Origin: Histomonas meleagridis
Lineage: Eukaryota > Parabasalia > Tritrichomonadida > Dientamoebidae
Assembly: GCA_020186115.1 (NCBI GenBank)
Contig: WSYJ01000157.1
Coordinates: 372,001-436,000 of the forward strand
Direction: 5' to 3'
DNA length: 64,000 bases
Numbering within the stretch: position 1 is the first letter of the stretch; each line of letters begins with the position of its first letter. Below the pieces are notes generated by a model. It ran no database searches. It was not told the DNA's origin and saw only the letters and a program-made list of their open reading frames with translations. Of the stretch, positions 29,354 to 39,346 are shown one piece after another. The translations under genes and the position numbers were made by a program.

Positions 29354-30199
29354 ATGTCAAGTAATAAATCAATTCAAGAAGCTAAGAGATTGATCCAAGA
29401 AAGCGATGCCGTTTTAATTGGTGCAGGGTCTGGACTTTCAGCAGCAGGAGGACTGAATTATATTGATCCAATTTATTTCCAAACACATTATCCAGGATTT
29501 TCTAAATGTGGAGCCAAAAATTTATGGGAATGTGTTGGTCATTTTTGGGAAGTTAATAACAAAAATTATTTACAATATTATGCATTTTGGGCCACACACA
29601 TTAATAATATTCGATATCAAACTGAAGGATTACAAATCTATAAAAATCTTTATGATTTAGTAAAGAACAAAAATTACTTTGTAGCAACTACAAACACAGA
29701 TGGGCAATTTTACAAATCGGGATTTGATGCTACAAAAATATTTGCAATGCAAGGAGATTATATGAATTTCCAATGTTCTGTTCCTTGTTGTCAAGAAGTA
29801 TTTAATAACAATGAAATGGTACAAAGAATGTTAAAGAATATGAACTATAAAACTATGTCAATACAAGAAAACGATGTTCCACATTGTGGAAACTTCTTAG
29901 TTCCAAATCTTCGAAAAGATGAACTCTTTGTCGAAAAGCCAAACTTTGTTAATTATCCAAATTATATGAAATTTTTAAGAGAAAATGAAAACAAAAAACT
30001 CGTTTTGTTGGAACTTGGTGTTGGATTTAATTCTCCTGGCGCTCTAAGAATACCATTCGAAGAATTTGTTTATAAGATTCCTAATTTGAAACTAATCAGA
30101 ATTAATCAGAATGATCCACAGTTTTTCTATCGAATCGAAAATCGCTCAATTGTTATTCAAGAAGATTTAAATGCAACATTTCAAGAATTCATTAAATAA
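29354..30199 (+). CDS. SirTM-type sirtuin (putative protein ADP-ribosyltransferase)
   Basis: A 281-residue sirtuin of the SirTM (class M) type rather than a classical deacetylase. The NAD loop is LIGAGSGLSAAGGLNY at 21-36. The signature TTNTDGQF at 112-119 (N114, D116) is followed by AMQGDY at 131-136 (Q133), so the position of the usual catalytic His is Gln; the N-to-Q spacing of 19 equals my recollection of the characterised Staphylococcus aureus SirTM (N118, Q137). A cysteine cluster (C141, C145, C146 and later VPHCGNFLVPNLRKD) could hold zinc. Bacterial SirTMs are encoded next to a macrodomain, a GcvH-like protein and a lipoate ligase; none of these is in this window. Start at 29354 (MSSNKSIQEAKRLI) fits family length, though an upstream ATG would add a hydrophobic leader. 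Lateral transfer from bacteria is plausible. Confidence 0.82.
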   Translation: MSSNKSIQEAKRLIQESDAVLIGAGSGLSAAGGLNYIDPIYFQTHYPGFSKCGAKNLWECVGHFWEVNNKNYLQYYAFWATHINNIRYQTEGLQIYKNLYDLVKNKNYFVATTNTDGQFYKSGFDATKIFAMQGDYMNFQCSVPCCQEVFNNNEMVQRMLKNMNYKTMSIQENDVPHCGNFLVPNLRKDELFVEKPNFVNYPNYMKFLRENENKKLVLLELGVGFNSPGALRIPFEEFVYKIPNLKLIRINQNDPQFFYRIENRSIVIQEDLNATFQEFIK

Positions 30200-30333
30200 A
30201 ATTAAAATATTTTAATAAAAAATCGTTCCGTATATTGTTATTTTTATTTACATTTTTTTTTTTTTTTTAGAATTTTATATAAGGGAATGTGTCCATTTGA
30301 ATATTTTCAAATATTGATAAGAAATATCAATTT

Positions 30334-32189
30334 TTAGAAATAAATTTTTTGTTTCTTTTTATTAGCTTCTGTGTATTGATTAAGTAATTTAACTATTTCA
30401 GTATGACCATTACTAGAAGAATAATCAAGTGCAATTCTAAATGATTTGAATAGTTTTCAAATATAATTTTATAATATCGAATTATATAAATAAATATTGA
30501 ATGTAATTCATAAATATCATTATCACTAATAGCAAATTTTTTATTTTTAAGAAGAATTTCAACTATTTCTATATGACCATAATAAGATGCTTCAATAAGT
30601 GCTGACCAAAATATACCAAATAATTTCCAAATATTATTAAGAATTTCCACATCATTAAAATAAAATTTATATAAAAAATTTAAACATCTTTAATATTAAT
30701 ATCAATTCCTTCTTGTTTAATAAGTAAATTCACTATTTCTATATTACCTTTTAAAGATGCATAAATTAAAGCTGTTCTAAAATTATTAAATAAATTCCAA
30801 ATATTATTTCAAAATATTAAATAATTCAAACAAATTCTAAACAAATAAAAAATCCATCTTTAGCATTTATATCAATACCTTTTTGTTCAAGAAGTAATTT
30901 AACTATATCAGGGAAATTTTTAAAAGATGCATAGATAAGTGCAGTTTCAAATTATTTCATTAAATTCCAAATAACATTTCACAACTTCAAATTAAAAAAA
31001 TTTACATTAAATAAAACGAAATAATGTCTCGAGCATTTATATCAATTCCTTCTTGTTCTAAAACATATTTTACATGTTCAATATTACCTGATTTTGATGA
31101 AAAAACTAAAATATTTTTTGGAATTGTATTTGATTTTAGGAAATGCTTTGTTAGAAATATGTTTCCAATTCTTGCTGATTCATTAATAATAACATCATTG
31201 ATTTCCATTCCTGCTTCTTGTAGATAAGAAAAAATCTCAAAATTATAATATGAAACACATTTCTTTCCTAATTCTTCTAAATTATTGATTTCAACAATTT
31301 TATTTTCATAAAGATATTTAAAGATATCATTTCGATGGAATTCAATTGCAGTTTCATATGCATCTTCAAATGTTGAATGATTTTGTTCACATAAATGAAT
31401 AATTTCAAGATTTCCACTTGCAACTGCATATTTTCCTGTATTATATAATGTGGAACCATTCAGAAGTAAATATTTAAAACATTTAACTGAATTAAAAAAT
31501 GCTGCATAATCAATTAATGTAACATTTCTTCGATTAACAAATGAACATCTTTCATAAAGTGATGGCTTAATTCTTTGATTATAATCAAAATTTGTTTGCG
31601 ATGATATTTTTTGGAGTTTTTCTATATCATCACTTCGAATTATTTTGGTAATTTTATTATGATTAACTCCTTCTTTAATTAATTTTTTATGAAGTTCGAA
31701 ATTATTTCTTTGGAGTTCTTTAATGTTTTGTTTGAAATATTCGAAAAAATTTTCATTTTCTATTTCTTCTTTTGACATATAATGTATAAAATATTGTTTA
31801 TTTTTCCCTTTTACTATTTTTGAATCAAGTAAATTATGCTCAATTAAAATATCAAGAAGATAATATGATTCAAGTGTGCCTTTATTAAGAAGAAAGCGAA
31901 TAAGTACGTCGAAAATATTTGAATTACTTCTTTTATTCTGCTCATGTGATTCAATCTCTTTCATAAAATTAAAATATAAATCAAAATCTTTCATTCGTAT
32001 AACACAAATATTATATATCAATTGAATAACAGTTGTATTAAAGGAAATTGGATAAAGATCATCAAATTTTGTTATTAATAAATTAATTGATTCATTAATA
32101 TTTCCCTGGTTTAAACTAAAAATAATCTGTTTTGCTGATTGAGCTATTTCCCATTCATTTTGCAATTCTTGAAAATTTTGTTTTTTCAT
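30334..32189 (-). CDS. Ankyrin gene D: DUF3447 domain plus interrupted ankyrin repeats (inverted)
   Basis: A minus-strand relative of genes A-C. The likely ATG is at 32189 (MKKQNFQELQNEWEIAQSAK), matching the start of the conserved N-terminal region; the frame is open further up to 32387 but that part does not resemble the family. DUF3447 core: NVTLIDYAAFFNSVKCFKYL and NLEIIHLCEQNHSTFEDAYE. The continuous frame ends in the first insert (31002). Ankyrin segments resume after inserts occupying 30946-31028, 30776-30858, 30606-30688 and 30436-30518. The last segment (30334-30435) encodes LDYSSSNGHTEIVKLLNQYT and a Lys-rich end with a TAA at 30334-30336. Insert removal is assumed for the span. A TAACGGT Myb-like site lies 50 bp upstream of the ATG. 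Confidence 0.65.
30436..31028 (-). repeat. Array of four 83-nt intron-like inserts (gene D)
   Basis: Four inserts, each exactly 83 nt, at 30946-31028, 30776-30858, 30606-30688 and 30436-30518, on the strand opposite to arrays A-C, with the same 170-nt spacing. Their sequences differ clearly from the consensus and from each other, but ATATTTGGAA or TTATTTGGAA remains recognisable in three. Confidence 0.9.
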
Positions 32190-32237
32190 GACAAGGTTCA
32201 AAAATGATGTGATAAAACGTTTATTTTTCTGAATGGT

Positions 32238-32244
32238 TAACGGT
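32238..32244 (+). promoter_or_regulatory. Myb-like site TAACGGT upstream of gene D
   Basis: TAACGGT 49 bp upstream of the presumed ATG of gene D. It fits the TAACNG Myb core seen also upstream of gene B. Inferred only. Confidence 0.25.
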
Positions 32245-32444
32245 CGTGTTTGTACGTTAATGCATTTTATTCTGTTATTAGCATTATATTGTTGTCTACA
32301 TATAATATAATTTAAAGCTGTTTGAGTTGGGTGTATTCTAAATTCATAAAAAAATATTCGCATAGCAAATTTTTTGAAAGCTTTCAAACAAGCAATAACA
32401 AAGAATATTCCATAATAAATACAGTTTAAACTTTCGGAATGGCA

Positions 32445-32514
32445 GAGCAGGCCTGCTCCGATTTTGTCTGCTTATGAGGAGCCTTCAACGTCGAAAACAA
32501 CAGAGCAGACAAAA
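32445..32514. repeat. Palindromic structure: 14-bp palindrome and 11-bp inverted repeat
   Basis: GAGCAGGCCTGCTC (32445-32458) is a perfect palindrome. Just after it, TTTTGTCTGCT (32462-32472) pairs perfectly with AGCAGACAAAA (32504-32514) across a 31-nt loop. The segment is GC-rich in an AT-rich setting and holds no open frame. It might be a structured RNA, a protein-binding site or the scar of a mobile element; the sequence does not decide. Confidence 0.6.
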
Positions 32515-32825
32515 GCCACTTTTGAAATCGTGAAAGACCAAATGAAAACAGAAAAAACCATTAACAAAATGAAAATATTTTTATTTTGTTCTCATAAAAC
32601 ACAGTTGGACAAGAAAATTTTATAATAAAATTAAAATATGAATGAAATCTATCTAAATAATCGAACACTTCCAAAGCATCAGCTGACAGCCTGTCAGAAA
32701 TATTGAATAAAACCGAAACGTTTGGCGGAAATTGAAAGGTTCAAACAAAGCTTGTGAAAACACCGAAATTTGTCTTAGTAAAAAGGTTAAAAAAACTATT
32801 TTAAAGAGAATAGGCATATGATTCT

Positions 32826-33374
32826 TTATTTGAACTTCTTGTTGATTTGTTCGCCGAGCCAATCTAAACCTTCATAAAGTCCATCGCCGGTTGTTGCACA
32901 TGTGCCTTGAACTTGCCATGGACGGTTTGTGATTGTGTTAAGTCTCAGGCGGTTACCCAATTCCTGTGGCTTGATAGCGTTTGGAAGATCTTGCTTGTTT
33001 GCATAAACTAAAAGAATTGAGTCACGTAATTCATCTTCTTCAAGCAACTTGTGAAGTTCATCACGGGCTTCATCAATACGACCAATATCGTTTGAATCGA
33101 CAACGAAAATGAGTCCTTGTGTGTTGTGGAAATAGTGGCGCCATAAAGCACGTATACGATCTTGACCTCCAACATCCCAAACGTTCATGTTAAATCCCTT
33201 ATATTCGATAGTTTCGACGTTGAAACCGATTGTTGGAATTGTTGTAACATGTTCACCAAGTTTGAGCTTGTAAAGAACGGTTGTCTTACCAGCTGCATCA
33301 AGACCAAGCATAAGGCAACGAGTTTCACGGTTTCCGAACCATTTCTTGAAGAGATCGCTGAAGAAGAGGCCCAT
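32826..33374 (-). CDS. ARF1: ADP-ribosylation factor GTPase (Arf1-like)
   Basis: A 182-residue small GTPase that recruits coat proteins to Golgi membranes. It begins [20 protein letters not shown], with Gly2 for N-myristoylation and the amphipathic helix typical of class I Arfs. G motifs are all intact: [18 protein letters not shown] (switch 1 with Thr), WDVGGQDR (switch 2 with Gln71), NKQDLPNA and [15 protein letters not shown]. The ATG at 33374 is chosen over 33446 because canonical Arf begins there; the upstream codons add a hydrophobic segment that would abolish myristoylation. A GTCACTT motif around 33475 sits 100 bp upstream. Codon use is fairly C-rich, suggesting high expression. Confidence 0.97.
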   Translation of the reverse strand: MGLFFSDLFKKWFGNRETRCLMLGLDAAGKTTVLYKLKLGEHVTTIPTIGFNVETIEYKGFNMNVWDVGGQDRIRALWRHYFHNTQGLIFVVDSNDIGRIDEARDELHKLLEEDELRDSILLVYANKQDLPNAIKPQELGNRLRLNTITNRPWQVQGTCATTGDGLYEGLDWLGEQINKKFK

Positions 33375-33650
33375 TACAAATGTGAACCAAAAAGCGGTTT
33401 CTGTCAATATTGAATGAAAGAGCTGATGGCCAACGATGGGACCCAAAAAGAAGAAGTTTTCTGGCTCGTTTTATGTCACTTAAAAAACAAATTTCGACCT
33501 GAAAATCATCTTGATTTAAGTTGAGGGATAAATGTGTTTTACAATAAAGACATTCAATTAATTATTAAGTCGAAAGACGCCTTAATTTCATTACTGTATT
33601 TTATTCATCATTCAAGCAGACATTGTCAATTGGAAGTATAAAAAAGTGCT

Positions 33651-34649
33651 ATGCGCGGGGTTGAAATACCTGAAAAACTCAAACCTTATGTTGAAACAAA
33701 TGATATGCTAGATAATACATATGATATCAATGAAATAAAAAGTATATTTCAAAGGCTTGCTAATCTAGAAGATAAAAGTTATATTAATATTGCATATAGA
33801 CATCTCTTAACACTTGCAAAAAGAAGGATTGCAAATCAAAAGTTTTATGTTAACTTATATAAAGAATTAGTTTCAACATTAGGAAATCGCCTCAATAAAA
33901 ATTTGGAAGATGGATTTTTTGAAAGGAAAATCAAAATGTATGAAGTCAGTGACAAACTGAGAGAAGCTCTAGTTCATGACGACGTTAAAAGCTTTGAGAT
34001 ATATTCACAAAACATTAGTTTCAAAAGATTAATTTTAATTGCAGCTCGTTTTGGAGCCTTTCGAATCTTCAAATCATTAGAACACGTATACCATAATAGT
34101 GATGATTATAATAAAGCCAAAATTGAACGCAATATTGTTTCTAGTGGATCAATTGAAATTGCATCACATTATAATATAACCGCAAAAGGGAATACACTTC
34201 TGGACGTCGCACTAAAATTTAATCAAACGCAAATGTTTGAGTACTTACGTAATCATCACATTGGTGAGTTTCAATATTCCATTAAAGGTCCGATCGCGAA
34301 TGATGACTTACGTACTTTGATTAAAGTTTCACAAAATCCTCCAGAACTACGATATCCACCACAAGGATACATTTATTCAGCAAGGAAGGGATCAATGATA
34401 TGCTTAATGTATTATATTGAGTATTTAGATGTAAGTGTCGATAGCGCTGAATGGTATTCGACTGCAAATCGGTCATTGATAACATTCGCTGTTGGAAAGG
34501 ATTTGTTGATGCTAAAATACCTTTTGTATAAAGGAGCAAGTATATATACAAAGTCAGGATGCATTGGTCCGACAACAGCATTGCAAACGGGACTTAGTTC
34601 CAGTGATGATGAAATTGTTCAGTTCTTGAAAAGCAGGTTTTCACAATAA
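33651..34649 (+). CDS. Diverged DUF3447/ankyrin-like protein without inserts
   Basis: A 332-residue protein that aligns in layout, though weakly in sequence, with the DUF3447 genes nearby. KLREALVHDDVKSFEIYSQN matches the region KIIRNDEIEKLQEISSQ. FKRLILIAARFGAFRIFKSL matches TLIDYAAFFGSVKCFKYL, and SGSIEIASHYN matches GNLEIIHLCEQN. GNTLLDVALKFNQTQMFEYL and a final TTALQTGLSSSDDEIVQFLK look like degenerate ankyrin units. Unlike genes A-D it is a single open frame with no 83-nt insert, and its repeats are few and diverged. No membrane segment or signal is visible. The ATG at 33651 is the first in frame, 35 bp after an AT-rich leader. It may represent an older member of the same family. Confidence 0.6.
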   Translation: MRGVEIPEKLKPYVETNDMLDNTYDINEIKSIFQRLANLEDKSYINIAYRHLLTLAKRRIANQKFYVNLYKELVSTLGNRLNKNLEDGFFERKIKMYEVSDKLREALVHDDVKSFEIYSQNISFKRLILIAARFGAFRIFKSLEHVYHNSDDYNKAKIERNIVSSGSIEIASHYNITAKGNTLLDVALKFNQTQMFEYLRNHHIGEFQYSIKGPIANDDLRTLIKVSQNPPELRYPPQGYIYSARKGSMICLMYYIEYLDVSVDSAEWYSTANRSLITFAVGKDLLMLKYLLYKGASIYTKSGCIGPTTALQTGLSSSDDEIVQFLKSRFSQ

Positions 34650-35584
34650 CAGTAAAAATTTCATCGTTTTTATTTTGATGTGATTAAAAATTAAATTATA
34701 ATTTTAAGATTCATTTTAGTATTTAGGTTTGACACATATGAAATTGGTTTAAATTTCAATAATTAAGTAACTTAATATATTCTTATTGTTCTCTTCTCAT
34801 AATATGAAGCTTTAATAGACATGATTTTAAAATGTTTTACTAATCGATTTTTTCTTTATAATTAAACAAGATGAATAAAGAATTGTTAAAGAATGAAAAT
34901 TAAATTTAATATATAAGTTTATGTGTTTTATAAATTTTTTTGATGTAAATCGCATTGAAGTACAAATTTAATATGAATTAATAGAATTTATTCTGATATA
35001 TTCGTAAATAATAATTATTATAAATTCTTATAATAATTTTTATTTATTTATATATTATATATAGATATTCATAAAAGAGTAATTCCATATTTTAACATTC
35101 ATTATTCTGTAAATAAAAATTCAATATCACAATATGTTGTACTTTTGATCACTTGATAAAAAAAATTATATAAAAAATGCAAGAAGAGGAAATAAAGAAA
35201 AGAGAAAAGAAAAGAGAAAAAAAGAAAACTTAAGCATATTTAAATATCTCGGGCAAACCTAAAGAATTGTATTTCGTACTCATAAAAAATGCAAAAATTT
35301 TCATTAAATGAATATAAGCAAATTTCGTTGTTTTTTATTTTGATTAATAATATTTAAATTTAAATAACATAACAATTTATTCAGAACAAGTCTTTCCCAT
35401 TTATCATCATCCTCAAAGATTAATGCTATATACGTTAAGTCTATACCATCGATCTTGTATCATATTCCGTTGGAACATGTTTCGTGATAGTTTTCATCAA
35501 ATGTTTTCTTTTATATTTTTCATCATCATCGCGTTTCAGATGCTTAACATCATTTTCAAAATTTGTATAATTTTAGTTTTCTGT
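34650..35584. other. Very AT-rich region, nothing recognised
   Basis: Nearly one kilobase, almost entirely A and T between 34680 and 35350, including purine-rich GAAAAGAAAAGAGAAAAA near 35200. A 63-codon plus-strand frame (35423-35614) overlaps the end of the BspA-like pseudogene and is likely antisense noise. Confidence 0.5.
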
Positions 35585-36270
35585 TTATTCATTAATTTGA
35601 ATTTTATGGCATAAATTAAAAGCATTTGCACTAACTTCCTTTATGTGAATAGGATTTGTAATATTTACTAATGAAGTACAATAATTAAATGCATTGCTCC
35701 CTATTTGAGTTACACTTTCGAAAAAACAATTGCATTTATTTTGATACATGAAGTCAAAAAATAAGCTGTTAATAATTTTATGTTATTCCCGATTATAATT
35801 GACATGAAGAAAATGCATGTTCACCTATTGTTGTAACTGCTTCAGGAATTTTATATGTTTCATTCGTTTTTCCAATAGGATAAAGAATTATTTCACTGAT
35901 GTTTTTATTGGAAAGAACGACATCATTTTCATAATTTGAAAAATTTAAATTTTCTAGTGATAAATTAAAAGTTTGAAATTTAGGACATCAATTAAAAGCA
36001 TTGATTTCAATTGTATCAATATTACTTGGAATTGTGATATTTATTAATGATTCACAAAAGTTCCAATTTTTTAACATTTCCTCCAATAATAATTGTTTCT
36101 AATTTACTATATGAATAAAATGCACTGCTTCCAATTGATATTACACTTTCTTCAAAATTGATTTTACATAAACTACACAATATTTTCTGATTATCGAAAT
36201 ATTGAATGATTTTTAATCATACACATTCAATAATTTACCTGGAAAAATAACAATATCTCGAAATTCCATC
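35585..36270 (-). pseudogene. BspA-like leucine-rich-repeat protein, decayed
   Basis: Read on the minus strand in shifting frames, this segment encodes successive TpLRR (LRR_5) units: EESVISIGSSAFYSYSKLET, CESLINITIPSNIDTIEINAF, YPIGKTNETYKIPEAVTTIG followed by EHAFS, ESVTQIGSNAFNYCTSLVNI, and a terminal EVSANAFNLCHKIQINE with a TAA at 35585-35587. At least three frame changes or stops interrupt them. BspA-like proteins are a large cell-surface family in trichomonads, usually with an N-terminal repeat domain and a membrane segment. Neither a signal nor a membrane segment is visible here, so this is a broken fragment. Ends are approximate. Confidence 0.8.
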
Positions 36271-36431
36271 AATAAAATTATCTCTCATTAATATGTTTAA
36301 ATATACTATTCATATATATAATAATGTTAAAATCATTATATCGTGATGGGAGTTGTATTTACAAAGGTGCCAGTTTTATATATATGTGATGATAAAAACG
36401 TTTATCTTTGTACGTTAATTAAAAGAGATTC

Positions 36432-37973
36432 ATGAGACAAAACACAGAAACACAAGGCGATTTTGAAAAAGAAATTCAAATTTTAAAAGAAAAGGGGAAG
36501 GATCTCAAAGGTGAACAGAAAGAATCTTACAAATCAATAATTCAAAAAATTGAAACAAATGATAAATTTTTATCTGAACTTAAGGATGAACACAAATTAC
36601 TTAGAAAAAGGCTTCTTGCTTTTACAAAGAAGCCAAAAAATTATAGAGAACCAAATTTACAATTGGATTTAAAACGTTTAAATCATGAAAACACTTTATT
36701 AAAGAATCAAATTGATTTGTGTAAACATAAAAAAGATCAATCTATAAAACGTCAACAAGAACTTTCTGTTATTCTTCAACATTATCAAAATTCTCTGGGA
36801 GGTGATAACCCTGAAGAAGAAAAAATCCATCAAATCAAAAACAAGATTGAGAAAGCTAATATTAAGATCAATGAAACAAAACACCTAATGAAAGCATATG
36901 GAATAATTATCAATCAATTCTACAAACAACAGTTGATTTGGAACCCTATTCTTCAAGAAACCCAAAGACAAATTGAAAAAAAGCAGAGAGATATTTCCGA
37001 ACTTGCCTTAGTTGCACGAGATTCAAAATTTAGTCTTTCGTCTTTTCAAAATAAGTTCAATGAAACCGAAGCAAAGATCAATCAAAGCAAAATGAAACGT
37101 GACAGGCAACTTGAAGCCAAACAAAGTCAACTTAGTCGAATCACTAAAGATGGATTTTATGAAGATGACATTTCCAGACGCCAAAGTAAACCACTTACAT
37201 CATTATATTCACAATCATCACAACTACGAAGTCGAATGAATAAGCAACTTCGTGAAAAAAGAGAAGAAAAGCTATTACAACTTACGAATGTAAACAATCG
37301 AATACGAGAAGTGTTTGGCACAAATGATCCTAAAAAGATTAAAAAATATTTTGATGATAAAAAAGAAGCAAATGAAAAATTGGAAAAACAAATTGAAGAT
37401 ATTAAGAAATCAACGAAATCACTTCAAAGGCAAGTTGATAACTTAAAGCTTTCTATTGAAGAAAGTGAATATGTTGAAACGAAAGGAATCGGAGCAAATC
37501 GAATGTTATCCGAAGGATATAAACTTCGGCAAAATGCGCGTGAGAAACTTGTAAAAAAGGAACGAAAAAGAGATGTTATCGAAGAGCAAGAAAGCATTAT
37601 ACGTAAAGCAATGAATCATTATGCGGAAACATTAAAATTAATTATACCTGATAATGATTTTGTGTTGCCTACGAACTTGGAAGAACTTTCTGTTTGGTGC
37701 TTAGATAAAATTAAACTTGCCGAAAGTTTAATTGAAGATGAAGATGCTGATTATCTTTCCACAATTAATAGACAAGCTTTCATGGATCTATCGAAGAATT
37801 ATGAAGTGGATAACTTAAACACAACAATGGCAAAGAAGTCATTAAAGCGTACTTTGGATACAATTAAAAAGCCGAAAGGATCAAAACAAGAAATATCTCC
37901 TCGAGTAATGAATAGGCAAATGATAAAACAAATTTCGCAAAAGATTTCGAATCAAGAGCGAAAAAAATATTAA
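36432..37973 (+). CDS. Long coiled-coil protein, ODAD3 (CCDC151)-like
   Basis: A 513-residue protein, mostly coiled coil from about residue 5 to 450. The opening, EIQILKEKGKDLKGEQKESY then KSIIQKIETNDKFLSELKDE, follows the pattern of outer-dynein-arm docking proteins of the CCDC151/ODA10 type (K..L..LEG.RKA.YE......I..L..EN..L...L), and the spacing of KHKKDQSIKRQQELSVILQH after it agrees. The family helps attach outer dynein arms to axonemal doublets. Other coiled-coil proteins could give a similar look, so this is moderate support; the presence of a gamma-type dynein gene in the same window is suggestive but trichomonad genes are not clustered by pathway. The C-terminal 60 residues are basic (KKSLKRTLDTIKKPKGSKQE). 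It converges with a Myb gene only 66 bp away. Confidence 0.5.
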   Translation: MRQNTETQGDFEKEIQILKEKGKDLKGEQKESYKSIIQKIETNDKFLSELKDEHKLLRKRLLAFTKKPKNYREPNLQLDLKRLNHENTLLKNQIDLCKHKKDQSIKRQQELSVILQHYQNSLGGDNPEEEKIHQIKNKIEKANIKINETKHLMKAYGIIINQFYKQQLIWNPILQETQRQIEKKQRDISELALVARDSKFSLSSFQNKFNETEAKINQSKMKRDRQLEAKQSQLSRITKDGFYEDDISRRQSKPLTSLYSQSSQLRSRMNKQLREKREEKLLQLTNVNNRIREVFGTNDPKKIKKYFDDKKEANEKLEKQIEDIKKSTKSLQRQVDNLKLSIEESEYVETKGIGANRMLSEGYKLRQNAREKLVKKERKRDVIEEQESIIRKAMNHYAETLKLIIPDNDFVLPTNLEELSVWCLDKIKLAESLIEDEDADYLSTINRQAFMDLSKNYEVDNLNTTMAKKSLKRTLDTIKKPKGSKQEISPRVMNRQMIKQISQKISNQERKKY

Positions 37974-38039
37974 AAAAAATTATAATAAACTTGTTCATGA
38001 TAGAAAATAATCTTTATTTCATGGATATGTATTATATAA

Positions 38040-38576
38040 TTAGAAATTAAGATCAATAGTGGTTTGAATATTTGGTGATAATGAATCTTCGAAAAGTCCT
38101 GTTTCAAAAATGTCATTTGATATAAAATGAACATTTTCGTTGGTTTGAGTATCAAGCGATGTTGAAGGTATTGGTAATAAGATAGGACTTTCTGGTGGAT
38201 TTTTGGATATATTTGCTGAAATTATGGCTTGCCGATTTTTTTGTCTCTGAAGCACAAGCCATCTATTTTTAATACTTACGTCTGTTCTGTTTTGGAAGAA
38301 CTTAGAAATTTTCACCCATTTTTGTCCATATTGTTGAACCAATAACTCCAGAATTTTATCTTCTTCTGGTGTAAATGGTTCATATCTATTCAAGGGCGAA
38401 AGGTATTTTGTCCATCTTTCTCTACATTGTCTAGGATTTCGATCTTTCATCAATGAAGAAATAAAATTCCAGTTCTTGTCACCAAATTGCATAACAAGTA
38501 TTCTTAGCTTGATATCTTCTTCTAAGCTAAATTTAACCTTGGGATGAGACTTTCCTTTTTGGGTTGTCGTTTTCAT
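38040..38576 (-). CDS. R2R3 Myb transcription factor
   Basis: A 178-residue protein with two Myb repeats. R2 is about residues 14-62 (FSLEEDIKLRILVMQFGDKN, W, NFISSLMKDRNPRQCRERWT) and R3 about 67-115 (PFTPEEDKILELLVQQYGQK, W, VKISKFFQNRTDVSIKNRWL). The recognition helix RNPRQCRERW is nearly the classical RTxxQCRxRW, so binding to a TAACNG-type site is likely. The ATG at 38576 is chosen; the open frame extends upstream but those residues do not belong to the family. The C-terminal 60 residues are Ser/Pro/Asn-rich and end FETGLFEDSLSPNIQTTIDL, an acidic-hydrophobic tail that may activate transcription. Trichomonads encode hundreds of such small Mybs. Confidence 0.92.
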   Translation of the reverse strand: MKTTTQKGKSHPKVKFSLEEDIKLRILVMQFGDKNWNFISSLMKDRNPRQCRERWTKYLSPLNRYEPFTPEEDKILELLVQQYGQKWVKISKFFQNRTDVSIKNRWLVLQRQKNRQAIISANISKNPPESPILLPIPSTSLDTQTNENVHFISNDIFETGLFEDSLSPNIQTTIDLNF

Positions 38577-39346
38577 TCTGAAATGCTGGGCCCAGCAGTT
38601 TACTTTGCTGTTAAAAGTTGAGACTTTTCTTTGAAAAATCAAGAAGTCAAGAAAAATTGTGCATGTTGTCAATTACTGAATGAATTCAATTTCAAAAACG
38701 CGTTTTGCTCCAACGAACAACTTTCAAATCAGTTTTGTGAGAATTTGAAAGAAGTAAAGATTTTCAAAAAGAATATTCTTGTGAAGCATTTTACGTGCAA
38801 ACATAAAAAATTCCATTTTATCATGTAATATCAAAAATACAGTATTAATTATATTAAAATAATAAATAATTAATCTTATAAATATTGGAACTTGCTATTT
38901 ATAATATGGTTTATTGAAAATAATGAGATAATTTGATTTTTTCGATGATTTTATGGCAATAGAATCGTTTGTCAAAACAACCAAACCCTCCTTTTTTCTC
39001 TAAAAATTCATCCAACTGATTGAAAAATTTGTTCTCCTTGTTTCCTTTATTTCACACCAAATTTTAATGACTATTCATAGAAGCTAAACCATGATTCAAG
39101 CTTGATTGAGCAATATACTCGAATAATATTTTCAAATATATTTATACTTGTTGACTCAATCTTAAGAATTCTATATATAAAATACTGTTTTTTACACACA
39201 ACTTGTTTCTAATCGCATTAATTTATCACTTTTCAAATAATATATTATCATTAATTAAATTCAAAACAACAAATTAACCATTTAACTTCCTTTGTTCCTT
39301 TACAAAAACCATTTTTTTTAATAAAATAAATCAATTATTTGTATTA
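38577..39346. other. Intergenic region with one decayed coding piece
   Basis: About 770 bp, AT-rich on the right. A minus-strand piece at 38911-39117 looks formerly coding and is listed separately. The Myb leader at 38577-38830 contains short frames only. Confidence 0.4.
38911..39117 (-). pseudogene. Possible decayed coding fragment, source unknown
   Basis: In one minus-strand frame, IAQSSLNHGLASMNSH is followed by two stops six codons apart and then by KGNKENKFFNQLDEFLEKKG and GFGCFDKRFYCHKIIEKIKL up to a TAA. Coding-like composition on both sides of the stops in the same frame suggests a gene end that has decayed. I cannot name the family. Confidence 0.35.

Larger units (their letters stand above)
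32190..32825. other. Intergenic region with a GC-rich palindromic island
   Basis: Lies between the start of ankyrin gene D and the end of the Arf gene. Most is AT-rich; 32430-32530 is clearly less so and contains the palindromes described separately. TAACGGT lies at 32238-32244. No protein gene is seen. Confidence 0.45.

Noticed and set aside
33375-33446. 24-residue N-terminal extension of Arf
   Set aside because: It would bury the MGLFF myristoylation start that all Arf1-type proteins have.
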